From assembly GCA_030053995.1 (NCBI GenBank), contig JASGCP010000009.1:1-34889 (forward strand): 34,889 bases of DNA. The letters run 5' to 3'. This document shows, piece by piece, positions 25,225 through 34,889 of this stretch. Under the pieces are notes generated by a model that did no database searches, was not told the origin of the DNA, and was given only the letters and a program-made list of their open reading frames with translations. The stretch is from Phycisphaerales bacterium (GTDB lineage Bacteria > Bacteroidota > Bacteroidia > Chitinophagales > Chitinophagaceae). How positions within the stretch are numbered: the first letter of the stretch is position 1; every line of letters begins with the position of its first letter. The position numbers and the translations under genes were made by a program.

Positions 25225-26121
25225 TTACATAATATAAAAACTCTCTGGTTTAATTGGTTGAGGCAATTGTTTTTCACCAAGTAACTGTCGAATATTAATG
25301 TCAATTCCTCGAGCAATTGTGGTTACTGAAGTATCCGTTGGCAAATTTCTAAATGGGTCTTGCATCAAGGTAGCGGTCTTTTGTATAAGAAAAAAAGCAG
25401 TAGAAATAACCAACAAAATAGGTGCTTCATAAACATCGTCAATTTCTATTAAAGCGAAGGATAATAGCACTAAAAAAAGGTAAATAAAAAAAGTTACTAA
25501 GTGGCTATAGGTTGTAGGAAAAACGGTGTTATTAATGCGTTCACACTTACCCATAGAATCACAAAGTCGTACCAAATTATTATCAATTTGCACTTGTTGA
25601 AAATGCGATAAATGTTGTTGATCGGTTAAAAACTTTAAATCTTGGTATTGCTTTTGTAATAACCCCAATGGTTTGTTTTGATGCTCTTTTAAAAAATCTA
25701 AATCCTCGGAGGTAAGCAACCCATCGGTATAGGTAAAAACATTGCTATTTTTTCTTAAAGAATTACCTAATGAATAACACCATGCAATTTGGCGATAAGC
25801 CATGCGTCTAATAACTTCATGATGTTCAGAATTTAAAAAACATTGTAATTCCATGGCCAAACTCCGCGAGTCATTAACAATAGCACCCCATACTTTTCGG
25901 GCTTCCCACCAACGGTCGTAAGATTGACTAAGTTTAAATGCCAACAATAAAGATATAGCCGTTCCTAAAGAAGCCACCAAACCAAGTTCTATTTTGGGCA
26001 AATGGCTTTCAAAAAAAAATTGCAGGACTAATAAAAATAAAGAAAGAATAACAACCTTAACAATATCTTTACGAATACTATCAAATAAATAACTATAAGG
26101 GATACCGCGTTCTAAAAGCAT
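25225..26121 (-). CDS. Bestrophin-like channel, UPF0187/YneE family
   Basis: 298 aa. Conserved motifs include the N-terminal segment with two membrane helices (about 20-65) and FKLSQSYDRWWEARKVWGAIVNDSR near 62-86, followed by two further helices at about 205-245. Family members form pentameric ion channels related to eukaryotic bestrophins; bacterial ones conduct cations or anions. The C-terminal PFRNLPTDTSVTTIARGIDINIRQLLGE is also typical. It converges with the CoA-binding gene (24-base gap). Confidence 0.9.
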   Translation of the reverse strand: MLLERGIPYSYLFDSIRKDIVKVVILSLFLLVLQFFFESHLPKIELGLVASLGTAISLLLAFKLSQSYDRWWEARKVWGAIVNDSRSLAMELQCFLNSEHHEVIRRMAYRQIAWCYSLGNSLRKNSNVFTYTDGLLTSEDLDFLKEHQNKPLGLLQKQYQDLKFLTDQQHLSHFQQVQIDNNLVRLCDSMGKCERINNTVFPTTYSHLVTFFIYLFLVLLSFALIEIDDVYEAPILLVISTAFFLIQKTATLMQDPFRNLPTDTSVTTIARGIDINIRQLLGEKQLPQPIKPESFYIM

Positions 26122-26270
26122 AAATAAAGAATTTTTAATTCTATCTAATTTAATAAAAAAAAACGATAAATCATAAACTATTTACGCCATCATGGTAATA
26201 ATAGTTTAGGTGACGGCAAGAGCAAAAGTTAGATTCCTTTAATTTTAGTATATTTTTTATAAAAAAATAC

Positions 26271-26278
26271 TACCTTCG
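26271..26278 (+). promoter_or_regulatory. Possible -7 box (TACCTTCG) for atpD
   Basis: One base off TAnnTTTG, 23 bases upstream of the atpD ATG. The position is right but the match is imperfect. Confidence 0.35.
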
Positions 26279-26295
26279 CAATATTAAAAACATAA

Positions 26296-27807
<1,512 letters not shown>

Positions 27808-27843
27808 ATATCTTATTTGAACAGCTGTCTTAAACTTCTTACT

Positions 27844-28101
27844 ATGAAACTTACCTTATTGACCCCACAAAAGAAAAATTTCGAAGGCACCGTTGCGGGT
27901 GTTTTACTTCCTGGTCAATCAGGCTTATTTGAAATATTGAACGATCACGCACCAATTGTTAGCTCTTTAAAAAGTGGAATAATTAAAATTATTCTACCTG
28001 ATCAAAAAAAAATTAGTTTTCAATCAGGCTCGGGTTTTGTAAAAAAAACAAAAGATAATACAATTAATATTCTTGTGGAAAGTGCTACTGAATTATCTTA
28101 A
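27844..28101 (+). CDS. atpC: F-type ATP synthase epsilon subunit, short form
   Basis: 85 aa from the ATG at 27844. The frame can be extended to a TTG at 27817, but MKLTLLTPQKKNFEG is the normal start. It contains the N-terminal beta-sandwich (LLPGQSGLFEILNDHAPIV) and stops after it; the C-terminal helical hairpin of E. coli epsilon, which inhibits ATP hydrolysis, is absent. This short form is known in Bacteroidota, so it is not a truncation. It begins 36 bases after atpD, in the same operon. Confidence 0.93.
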   Translation: MKLTLLTPQKKNFEGTVAGVLLPGQSGLFEILNDHAPIVSSLKSGIIKIILPDQKKISFQSGSGFVKKTKDNTINILVESATELS

Positions 28102-28225
28102 CTAGACTTAAAGATGCATATTTACCAATAGTTGTATATTGGATGGTGGCTCCTGAATCATCGCTGTAATATTGAGGAGTTTTATAAACAGTGTGTTGCA
28201 CCTTGATACTTGTAATTAGCAATTT

Positions 28226-28924
28226 ATGCCTCATATACTATCAACGGCTATCTTACAGAAAGAAGCTAAAGAGCTATTATCTGATCAGGATTGGAAAATT
28301 GATGAGATAGAATTTATAGACATTATCTATTTAGAAGACACCTTACTACAAGAGCAAGATTTTATTAGTAATACGCCCTATTTTATTTTTACAAGCAAAC
28401 AGGGCGTGCGGAGTTTTAAAAGATTCATGCAATTAGTACCCGATTATAGTTGTGCACATCAGGTTTATTGTTTAGAAGGTCAAACTATGAAAGAGGTATT
28501 AGCCGTACCCAATTTAAGCATTATAGCCACCGCACCTGATGCCAAACAATTAGCGAACGAAATTATACAATCAAAACCGCTAAACAGGATTATCTTCTTT
28601 TGTTCCTCTATCCGTTTGGATACCTTACCCAATAAGCTACAAGAAAATAAAATCGACTATCATGAGCTAACAAGTTATAAAACAATCGAAAAGCCACAAA
28701 AAATATATCAATCCTACGATGCTATTTTATTTTTCAGTCCCAGTGGTGTCAGAAGTTTTTTGTCAGCCAATACACTCACACCACAAACACCTATTTTTTG
28801 CATGGGCACAACAACAAAGGACTATTGTTCTTCACAAGGGTTACTAAATCCCTGTATTCATGCTGCAAAACCAACACATTTATCACTTATAGAGTCAGTA
28901 AAAAAACACTTTTATTCTTTATGA
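28226..28924 (+). CDS. hemD: Uroporphyrinogen-III synthase
   Basis: 232 aa. The two-domain pattern of HemD is visible: YFIFTSKQGVRSFKRFM in the first half, then IFFCSSIRLDTLPNKLQENKIDYHELTSYKT and AILFFSPSGVRSFLSAN in the second. It cyclises hydroxymethylbilane to uroporphyrinogen III in haem synthesis. Sequence identity is weak, as usual for HemD. Its last four bases overlap thiD (ATGA). Confidence 0.85.
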   Translation: MPHILSTAILQKEAKELLSDQDWKIDEIEFIDIIYLEDTLLQEQDFISNTPYFIFTSKQGVRSFKRFMQLVPDYSCAHQVYCLEGQTMKEVLAVPNLSIIATAPDAKQLANEIIQSKPLNRIIFFCSSIRLDTLPNKLQENKIDYHELTSYKTIEKPQKIYQSYDAILFFSPSGVRSFLSANTLTPQTPIFCMGTTTKDYCSSQGLLNPCIHAAKPTHLSLIESVKKHFYSL

Positions 28925-29658
28925 AATATTGTTTATCTATTGCAGGATTTGATCCTTCAGGTGGGGCAGGACTATTAGCCGACATTAAGGTTTTTCAAAA
29001 AGTTGGTGTTGTAGGCATGGGTGTTATGACTGTGCTAACCGCACAACATGAATCAAAATTTCAAATGGGCTATCAAATAAAGTTTGAACAAATAGAAGAA
29101 CAGCTATTAGTCCTCTGTGAGCGATACGAGTTTGATTATATAAAAATAGGTCTGATTATTAAAATTGAAACTTTAATAAAATTGATTACTCTTATTAAAA
29201 GAAAATTACGAAAGACTAAAGTTATTTGGGATCCAATCATGAGTAGTAGCGATGGATTTATTATTCATAAAAAAATTAAAGATAAGGAGCTACTCGCCAT
29301 ACTTCGTGGTGTGTATTGTATGACTCCTAATTACAAAGAATTAGATCAACTAACTTCCATACCCTATCCTTATTCAGCAAAATATTTATCAACGCTAACA
29401 AATGTCATTGTAAAAGGGGGACACCGTGAAGGTGATCTACAAGGCGTGGATGAATGGTGGTATAAAGAAGAAAAACAGGTCTTTCAGCCAAGTAACGACA
29501 AAAAAATATACCCTAAACATGGCAGTGGCTGTGTGTTTTCAGCTTTTTTAACAGCTTATCTTTGTAAAACTCATTCGTTAAGAAAGTCAATAATACTTGC
29601 TAAGAAAGAAACAGAAATATTTTTAGCGAGCAGTAAAGGGTTGTTGGGTAGTTTATAG
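28921..29658 (+). CDS. thiD: Hydroxymethylpyrimidine (phosphate) kinase
   Basis: 245 aa from the ATG at 28921. A longer frame opens at 28798, inside hemD, but MKYCLSIAGFDPSGGAGLLADIK is the standard ThiD start. The substrate and ATP site motifs include VKGGH near 160 and KHGSGCVFSAFLTA near 200, where the Cys and neighbouring Gly residues belong to the ribokinase-fold anion hole. It phosphorylates HMP and HMP-P in thiamine synthesis. Translational coupling with hemD links two cofactor pathways on one transcript. No other thi genes or TPP riboswitch are seen. Confidence 0.92.
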   Translation: MKYCLSIAGFDPSGGAGLLADIKVFQKVGVVGMGVMTVLTAQHESKFQMGYQIKFEQIEEQLLVLCERYEFDYIKIGLIIKIETLIKLITLIKRKLRKTKVIWDPIMSSSDGFIIHKKIKDKELLAILRGVYCMTPNYKELDQLTSIPYPYSAKYLSTLTNVIVKGGHREGDLQGVDEWWYKEEKQVFQPSNDKKIYPKHGSGCVFSAFLTAYLCKTHSLRKSIILAKKETEIFLASSKGLLGSL

Positions 29659-29735
29659 ATTGGATAAGTAAAAATGGTACCTATATACCATAAATTGACG
29701 GTATGCGTACTTTTTTAATTTGATGAAATTTACCC

Positions 29736-29745
29736 TTGGTACCAA
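29736..29745. repeat. Palindrome TTGGTACCAA between thiD and res
   Basis: A perfect 10-base palindrome containing GGTACC. Another GGTACC lies at 29676-29681 in a small hairpin (ATGGTA/TACCAT). Both are in the 166-base gap before res. They could be operator sites or part of the genome-wide GGTACC excess. Confidence 0.5.
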
Positions 29746-29824
29746 TAAATTTTTGGCAATTATATATTGGGAACTACCATAATAATTTATTTTAACATAC
29801 ATAACTAAAAAAACATAAAAAGGC

Positions 29825-32635
29825 ATGGAGTTAGCATTAGAAAATTTAAAGTATCAGGATACTGCTATTCAAGCGGTTATTAAAGTTTTTGAAGGAACAG
29901 AGAAAAATACTTTTGACAATTCTTGTATGGAAGGCATCCGTTCTAATTTTTGCAAACTAACAGCAAAGCAATTGACCAATAACATCAAAGCCATTGCACA
30001 AGAAAATGGTATTAATGATGAGACAGCAAAATATTCTGCAGACAATGACTTGTGCATTGAAATGGAAACAGGAACAGGTAAAACACTCGTTTACATCAAA
30101 ACAATTTACGAGTTATACAAACATTATGCTTTTACAAAATTTATCATACTTGTTCCTTCAATTGCAATTAGGCAAGGAACTTTAGGCACATTCAAAACTT
30201 TTGAAAAGCAATTAGAAAGCATTTACGGTTTTAAGATTTCGGCTTTTGACTATGACAGCAAGAAACTGAACAAGGTAACTAACTTCATTGAAGAACAGCA
30301 TCCACAAGTTATGATTATGACTATAGGTGCTTTTTCTTCTGACGACAGAATATTAAACAGAACCCAAAGAGAAGATTTGTTTAATAATCTTCCATACATT
30401 GACGCTATTGCCAAAGTCCGACCAATCATTTTTATGGACGAGCCACAGGAAGGAATGGATAGCGACAATATGATGGAGCGTTTAAAAACACTTTCAGCAG
30501 AAGAAAGAAAAGAACGATATAATGAAAAAGCAAACAACAGAGAAAAAACAATTTTCAAAACATTAGACCCTCTTTTCAAAATTCGTTATTCGGCTACACA
30601 CAAAACGGTTAAGAATTTATTGTATCGTTTAACTCCTTATGACAGTTATAAACAAGGATTGGTAAAGAAAATTGAAGTTTTGACTGTTAACGAAAAAAAT
30701 GATGAGGCAAATTTGAAAATTCAATTTTCAGCAGTAAAAAATGAAAATAATAAAATACGCGCAAAGCTAAAAGCATGGAAATTAAAATCTGGGAAATTTG
30801 TTTTTGAAGATACAAATTGGTTAAAAGATGGCGATAGTTTAGGTGAAAAAACAAATAATCCAAGCTACCTAAACTATCAAATAGACCAAATTTTCAAGGA
30901 TTTAAAAAGTCAACAATGGTTTGTTACGTTCTCAAATGGAATTGCGTTACAGCTAAATAATTCGGCGGGAAACATTGAAGCAGTTTGGGCTTTACAATTG
31001 GAGTGGCTTATACATCGCCATTTTGCAAAATCTCAAAAATTACAACCGAAAGGTATTAAGGTCTTGAGTTTGATTTTTATTGACAAGGTTTCAAACTATA
31101 TGGGTGAAGACCCCAGAATTAAAAACCTGTTCGTTGAAAAATACAAAGCCATTTATCCCGAATACAATGATGGTAAAATTCCAACAGACCAACAAATACA
31201 GGAATTACAAGGATATTATTTTGCTCAAAATGCCAAAGGCGAATATTCAGATAATGAGGGGGGATTGAAAGAGCAAAAGAAAATCTACGAACTCATACTA
31301 CAAAAGAAAGATGAATTGTTGACCATCGGCAACCCGATCGAATTTGTGTTTTCTCACTCGGCTTTAGGTGTTGGTTGGGATAATCCCAATGTTTTCAATA
31401 TCGCAACTCTTAATACAGCATATTCGGAAATTCGTAAACGACAGGAAATTGGAAGGGGTTTGCGGATTTGTGTAAACCAACAGGGACAAAGGGTTTATGA
31501 TGATCCCAAAACACAAGTTGGTAATGAGTTAAACTTGCTTACGGTTATCCCTAATGAAACCTATGAAACTTTTGTAACCCAATATCAAAAAGAAATTAAA
31601 GATGTTTTTGGAACAACGCAAGCCGGTGCTAAATTAATTCATAATCATAAAGGAAAGGACATTGATATCCGAGAATTAAAGCGAAATAAAACCGAGAAAA
31701 TTGATAGTGCCTTCAGAAAATTTTGGAAACTATTGGCAAAAAAAACAGATTATACGGTAAACTTCGTTCAAAGCGATTTAGAAAAGAAGTGCATAGCAGA
31801 AATAAGTAAAATAAAAATCAATGATTATTTAATTGAAAGCTCAAGCCGAAGAATTACATCTATTACCCAAGAAACAATCAATTCCGAATTGGGCGGTGTT
31901 TCTAAACAATTATTAAAGGCATCCTTTCAACCATTTGATTATGTAGAAGAGTTTAGCGAGGGAACTTCACTTGATTATAATTCAAGTTGCCGTATTCTTT
32001 TTAATATTAGTAATCATGGGCAGTTTATTAAAAATCCGCCCTTCTTTATTCAAGAAGCAATCAAAATAGCTCATCAAGTAGAAATGCAGGAATTGCAAAG
32101 AGGATTGGTTTATCATGTTGTAGGCGAAATGGAGGGAGATTTTGATGATTTGTTTCCTGAAATAATTAAACACCGAAAAGACAAAACATTATTAGGCGGT
32201 ATTGAAGACACACCTAAAAGAGGGATTTATGAAGGATTTATTTTCGACAGCGAAGTGGAAAGATGGTTTGGGAAATGTGCAGAACATGACCCTGAAGTAG
32301 TATGTTTTATCAAATTGCCGAGCTGGTATAAAATTTCAATTCCCATTGGTAAACGACATACAGCATTTTATGAACCCGATTTCGGTTTAGTAATGAAACA
32401 TAAAAATTTAAAAGATGGTAATGAAAGTGAATTTTACTTTGTAATTGAAACAAAAGGTACAAATGATATTAACGATAGAGCCGCACTAACCGAATCTGAA
32501 ATTTATAAGATAGAATGTGCTTTGAAACATTTTAAAGCGATTGGGGTGGATGTACATTACAAAGCTCCTTTAAAAGATTATCAAGTATTTAAAACACAAG
32601 CTGAACAAACAATATTAGAAAATACTCAAAAATAA
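29825..32635 (+). CDS. res: Type III restriction enzyme, Res subunit
   Basis: 936 aa, the normal size. Helicase motif I is ETGTGKT (81-87), motif II is DEPQ (205-208, characteristic of type III enzymes), and motif VI is RQEIGRGLRI (about 539-548). The C-terminal nuclease has YEPDFG near 850 and VIETKGT near 873, giving the PD...ETK catalytic set. With Mod it cuts DNA lacking methylation after ATP-driven communication between two inverted sites. It ends three bases before mod. No GGTACC occurs in either gene, unlike the core genes around. Confidence 0.96.
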   Translation: MELALENLKYQDTAIQAVIKVFEGTEKNTFDNSCMEGIRSNFCKLTAKQLTNNIKAIAQENGINDETAKYSADNDLCIEMETGTGKTLVYIKTIYELYKHYAFTKFIILVPSIAIRQGTLGTFKTFEKQLESIYGFKISAFDYDSKKLNKVTNFIEEQHPQVMIMTIGAFSSDDRILNRTQREDLFNNLPYIDAIAKVRPIIFMDEPQEGMDSDNMMERLKTLSAEERKERYNEKANNREKTIFKTLDPLFKIRYSATHKTVKNLLYRLTPYDSYKQGLVKKIEVLTVNEKNDEANLKIQFSAVKNENNKIRAKLKAWKLKSGKFVFEDTNWLKDGDSLGEKTNNPSYLNYQIDQIFKDLKSQQWFVTFSNGIALQLNNSAGNIEAVWALQLEWLIHRHFAKSQKLQPKGIKVLSLIFIDKVSNYMGEDPRIKNLFVEKYKAIYPEYNDGKIPTDQQIQELQGYYFAQNAKGEYSDNEGGLKEQKKIYELILQKKDELLTIGNPIEFVFSHSALGVGWDNPNVFNIATLNTAYSEIRKRQEIGRGLRICVNQQGQRVYDDPKTQVGNELNLLTVIPNETYETFVTQYQKEIKDVFGTTQAGAKLIHNHKGKDIDIRELKRNKTEKIDSAFRKFWKLLAKKTDYTVNFVQSDLEKKCIAEISKIKINDYLIESSSRRITSITQETINSELGGVSKQLLKASFQPFDYVEEFSEGTSLDYNSSCRILFNISNHGQFIKNPPFFIQEAIKIAHQVEMQELQRGLVYHVVGEMEGDFDDLFPEIIKHRKDKTLLGGIEDTPKRGIYEGFIFDSEVERWFGKCAEHDPEVVCFIKLPSWYKISIPIGKRHTAFYEPDFGLVMKHKNLKDGNESEFYFVIETKGTNDINDRAALTESEIYKIECALKHFKAIGVDVHYKAPLKDYQVFKTQAEQTILENTQK

Positions 32636-32638
32636 GCA

Positions 32639-34585
32639 ATGGAAAATATAAATGACTTAATGCCTTTGAGCAAAGACTGGAACAAGGAAAGATTAACACA
32701 ACTTAAAAATCTTTTCCCTGATTTGTTTACCAATGAGGGCAAACTGAATATAGAAGAACTTAAAAAAGTGGTTGACCCTGCAAGCGTTTCAGAAACGGAA
32801 CGCTACGAGTTTAGATGGTTTGGAAAAAGTGCTGCCAAAAGAAATGCCTATACGCCAAGCAATGCAACTTTGATGTATGATGAAAAAAGAAGCATTAATC
32901 CGAACGAAAACGAGAACTTAATCATTGAGGGGGAAAACCTTGAAGTATTAAAATTGCTAAGTGAGAGTTACCGAGAAAAAATTAAGTGCATTTACATTGA
33001 CCCACCTTACAATACAGGAAAGGACTTTGTGTATTCTGATAACTATACACAAGACAAAAAAGCATACTGGGAAGAAAATGGCGTTTTTAAAGATGGTTTG
33101 AAGATAGATACTAATTCGGAATCAGACGGTCGCTACCACAGTAATTGGCTGAATATGATGTACAGCAGGTTGTTAATTTCGAGACAGTTGTTAAAAGCTG
33201 ATGGTGTAATTTTTATTTCTATTGATGATAATGAGGTTCATCATTTGCGAAAATTATGTGATGAGGTATTTGGAGAGGAGAATTTTATAGCTGAAATTCC
33301 TTGGAAAGGAAAGGGAGGGGGGGCCGATAATAATTTCTTGATGGTTGCTCATGAGTATATTATATTTTATGCTAAATCTAAGGAATATTTTGAAGTAGGA
33401 GAAGAAACAAAAGAAAATGAAGTTTTTTCAAAATATGATGAAATAAAAAAACGAAATTATAAAACACAATTAGCAAGAAAATGGGGGGCAAATAGTAAAA
33501 GAACAGATAGACCAAATCTTTACTACCCAGTTTTAAGTCCTGATAATATAGAAATTTATCCAATTTTGCCAAGTGGCGAAGAAGGTTGTTGGCGTTGGTC
33601 AAAAGAAAAAATGAAAAGAGAAATGAGCGATGGAAATATTGAATTTGTAAAAGATGGTGATAATTGTATTATTTATGAAAAAATTTATGAACCATTAGAC
33701 GGAGGGTATAATACAAAAAAATATTCTACTTGGTTAGATGATGTAGGAAATACTGCTACTGGAACTAAAGAGTTTGGGAAATTATTTGATTCAAAGGTTT
33801 TTAATTTTCCTAAACCTACTATTTTATTGAAGAGACTTTTTAATATAGCTGATTTTGCTAATGGGGATATTATTCTCGACTTCTTCGGAGGTAGCGGTAC
33901 AACTGGTCAAGCTGTAATGGAACTCAACCAAGAAGATGGAGGCAACAGAAAATTTATTTTAGTTCAAATTCCTGAAGCTACGGAAGAGAATAGCGAAGCA
34001 CACAAAGCAGGTTACAAAAAAATTAGCGACATAACCATTGAACGCAACAAAAGACTAGTTGAAAAAATAATTGAAGAAAAGAAAAAGCAACAGCCCAACT
34101 TATTTACCAACGGACACAAAGACGATGCAATAAATGGTTTAGGATTTAAAGTTTTTAAATTAGTAAAATCAAATTTTCCAAGAGTTGAATGGGCACCCGA
34201 TATTGAGAAAACAGACGAAGAAAATATTGTTTCATTCAAAAAATACATTACTGACAAAGAATATCAATTGGTAACTTTATTCAACAGAAACGAACTTTTG
34301 ACCGAAATTTTATTAAAGAACGGTTTCCAGTTAAACTACAAAACCGACAAGGAAGAACAATTTAAGAAAAATGAAATTCTTTTAGCTACCGATGGTATTA
34401 AAAAAATGTTTATTTGCATGGATAATTTAATAGATACGGAAACCATAGAACAATTAAAAAAGATGTATTCTAGTAATTCTATAAATTCTGAAAATAACTG
34501 TTTTATTTGCCTTGAACGAGCATTAGACACGACAAAAAAATATAATTTGAAACATTATTTAGATAACTGGTTTAAAGCATTTTAG
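32639..34585 (+). CDS. mod: Type III DNA methyltransferase, Mod subunit (adenine-N6)
   Basis: 648 aa. Motif IV DPPYNTG (121-127) precedes the SAM motif FFGGSGTT (about 415-422), the beta-class order of type III Mod proteins. The segment from about 230 to 400 between them is the target-recognition domain, so specificity cannot be read. It methylates one strand of an asymmetric site and guides Res. A run of seven G (33317-33323) encodes Gly-Gly-Gly at residues 227-229; slippage there would cut off the recognition domain and the SAM motif. The protein appears complete. Confidence 0.96.
   Translation: MENINDLMPLSKDWNKERLTQLKNLFPDLFTNEGKLNIEELKKVVDPASVSETERYEFRWFGKSAAKRNAYTPSNATLMYDEKRSINPNENENLIIEGENLEVLKLLSESYREKIKCIYIDPPYNTGKDFVYSDNYTQDKKAYWEENGVFKDGLKIDTNSESDGRYHSNWLNMMYSRLLISRQLLKADGVIFISIDDNEVHHLRKLCDEVFGEENFIAEIPWKGKGGGADNNFLMVAHEYIIFYAKSKEYFEVGEETKENEVFSKYDEIKKRNYKTQLARKWGANSKRTDRPNLYYPVLSPDNIEIYPILPSGEEGCWRWSKEKMKREMSDGNIEFVKDGDNCIIYEKIYEPLDGGYNTKKYSTWLDDVGNTATGTKEFGKLFDSKVFNFPKPTILLKRLFNIADFANGDIILDFFGGSGTTGQAVMELNQEDGGNRKFILVQIPEATEENSEAHKAGYKKISDITIERNKRLVEKIIEEKKKQQPNLFTNGHKDDAINGLGFKVFKLVKSNFPRVEWAPDIEKTDEENIVSFKKYITDKEYQLVTLFNRNELLTEILLKNGFQLNYKTDKEEQFKKNEILLATDGIKKMFICMDNLIDTETIEQLKKMYSSNSINSENNCFICLERALDTTKKYNLKHYLDNWFKAF
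33317..33323 (+). repeat. G7 homopolymer inside mod
   Basis: Seven consecutive G in an otherwise AT-rich gene, in the frame GGG GGG G. It lies upstream of the recognition domain. Seven bases is short for efficient slippage but unusual in this composition. Confidence 0.85.
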
Positions 34586-34602
34586 AAAAATAGTTGCCAT
34601 AT

Positions 34603-34631
34603 TTTTAATGACAAATAATTTGTCATTAAAA
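34603..34631. promoter_or_regulatory. 14-bp palindrome, operator or terminator
   Basis: TTTTAATGACAAAT and ATTTGTCATTAAAA are perfect inverted arms around a single A, 18 bases after mod. It is directly followed by TAGCTTTG (34633-34640), a -7 box match, so it lies where a repressor could block a promoter. A bidirectional terminator for mod is the alternative, because the arms end in T- and A-runs. Confidence 0.55.
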
Positions 34632-34632
34632 G

Positions 34633-34640
34633 TAGCTTTG
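34633..34640 (+). promoter_or_regulatory. -7 box (TAGCTTTG)
   Basis: A TAnnTTTG match 16 bases before an ATG at 34656. No clear TTTG at -33; the palindrome occupies that place. Confidence 0.4.
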
Positions 34641-34655
34641 TAAAATTATTAATCG

Positions 34656-34721
34656 ATGTTTGCCAGTCGCACTAATAGAATAATAGATGTGGATAGAGTC
34701 ATAATTATAAGTATAATATGA
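34656..34721 (+). CDS. Tiny Ile/Val-rich reading frame, possible leader peptide
   Basis: 21 codons, MFASRTNRIIDVDRVIIISII; the second half has seven Ile and two Val in 13 residues. Its stop overlaps the next ATG (ATGATG at 34718-34723). That second frame, 26 codons long, ends where TGA is supplied by the terminal repeat of the palindromic element. The layout resembles an attenuation leader for branched-chain amino-acid genes whose structural gene is no longer present. Chance cannot be excluded. Confidence 0.25.
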   Translation: MFASRTNRIIDVDRVIIISII

Positions 34722-34791
34722 TGAAATTTTTAAGTAAAGTACTTAATTTAAAATTTAATTTTTTAAATCATAATTTTAAAAATAGCCAGGC

Positions 34792-34889
34792 TCTATGACG
34801 AAAAGGGCCGGTAAAATGTTAGAAGTTTGATGACTTTTAAAATGATAATTTGGTATTTTATAAGGTCATTTTTCTTTCTTTTGTCTTGA
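34792..34889 (-). mobile_element. 408-bp palindromic element, copy 2 (cut by window edge)
   Basis: The visible 98 bases are the inverted right end of the element at 15610-16017: TCTATGACGAAAAGGG begins at 34792 and the match runs to the window's last base, with 4 mismatches over 99 bases including the base before. The differences fall at 16000-16001 and 15945/15947 of copy 1. The remaining 310 or so bases lie beyond the window. Confidence 0.75.

Noticed and set aside
28102-28225. Possible regulatory RNA between atpC and hemD
   Set aside because: Only weak pairing (CTCC with GGAG) is visible and no known riboswitch pattern could be recognised.
29736-29745. Recognition site of the adjacent restriction system
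   Set aside because: Type III systems recognise asymmetric sites, whereas GGTACC is a palindrome, so the excess cannot be explained by res-mod.

Overview
The window looks like chromosomal DNA from a low-GC, non-spore-forming member of the Bacteroidota, probably close to Chitinophagaceae or Sphingobacteriales. The support is: a type IX secretion type-B sorting domain on a large PKD/SBBP protein; a GldA-like ABC ATPase; an isolated atpD-atpC pair; a long (308 aa) NusB; a fused-type lycopene cyclase next to CrtZ; and repeated TACCTTTG elements, which match the Bacteroidota -7 box TAnnTTTG, just upstream of genes. No classical Shine-Dalgarno sequences stand out. The species cannot be named from this sequence alone.

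Layout. (1) 1-4283: the end of a nonribosomal peptide synthetase (C-A-T-TE termination module, open at the left edge, A domain reading as threonine-specific), then a decayed fragment of another condensation domain. (2) 4357-9079: a LutB-like Fe-S protein, divergent from gldA and a GlcD-type flavoprotein, then an unknown lipoprotein. (3) 9176-14521: three minus-strand genes, an S41 protease, MtgA and a GH2 beta-mannosidase. (4) 14815-16115: tRNA-Ser(GGA) with a small decayed islet behind it. A 14-bp copy of the tRNA 3' end closes the islet at 16102-16115. Inside are a truncated AbiH-type phage-defence gene, a 17-bp perfect hairpin, and a 408-bp non-coding element with 20-bp perfect terminal inverted repeats. 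(5) 16221-29658: mainly housekeeping genes: a T9SS cargo adhesin, a methyltransferase, a zinc alcohol dehydrogenase, nusB, crtZ plus lycopene cyclase, gcvH plus a CoA-binding protein, a bestrophin-like channel, atpD-atpC and hemD-thiD. (6) 29825-34585: a complete type III restriction-modification pair (res-mod). (7) 34586-34889: a palindrome plus a Bacteroidota -7 box, a tiny Ile/Val-rich reading frame, and the edge of a second, inverted copy of the 408-bp element.

The least ordinary parts are the tRNA-Ser islet, the repeated palindromic element (95 of 99 visible bases identical between copies, by eye), and the pattern of GGTACC. By hand count this palindrome occurs 17 times in the core-like 26 kb and never in the NRPS and restriction-modification genes. 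I see no CRISPR array, rRNA, integrase or transposase gene. All counts and alignments were made by eye.
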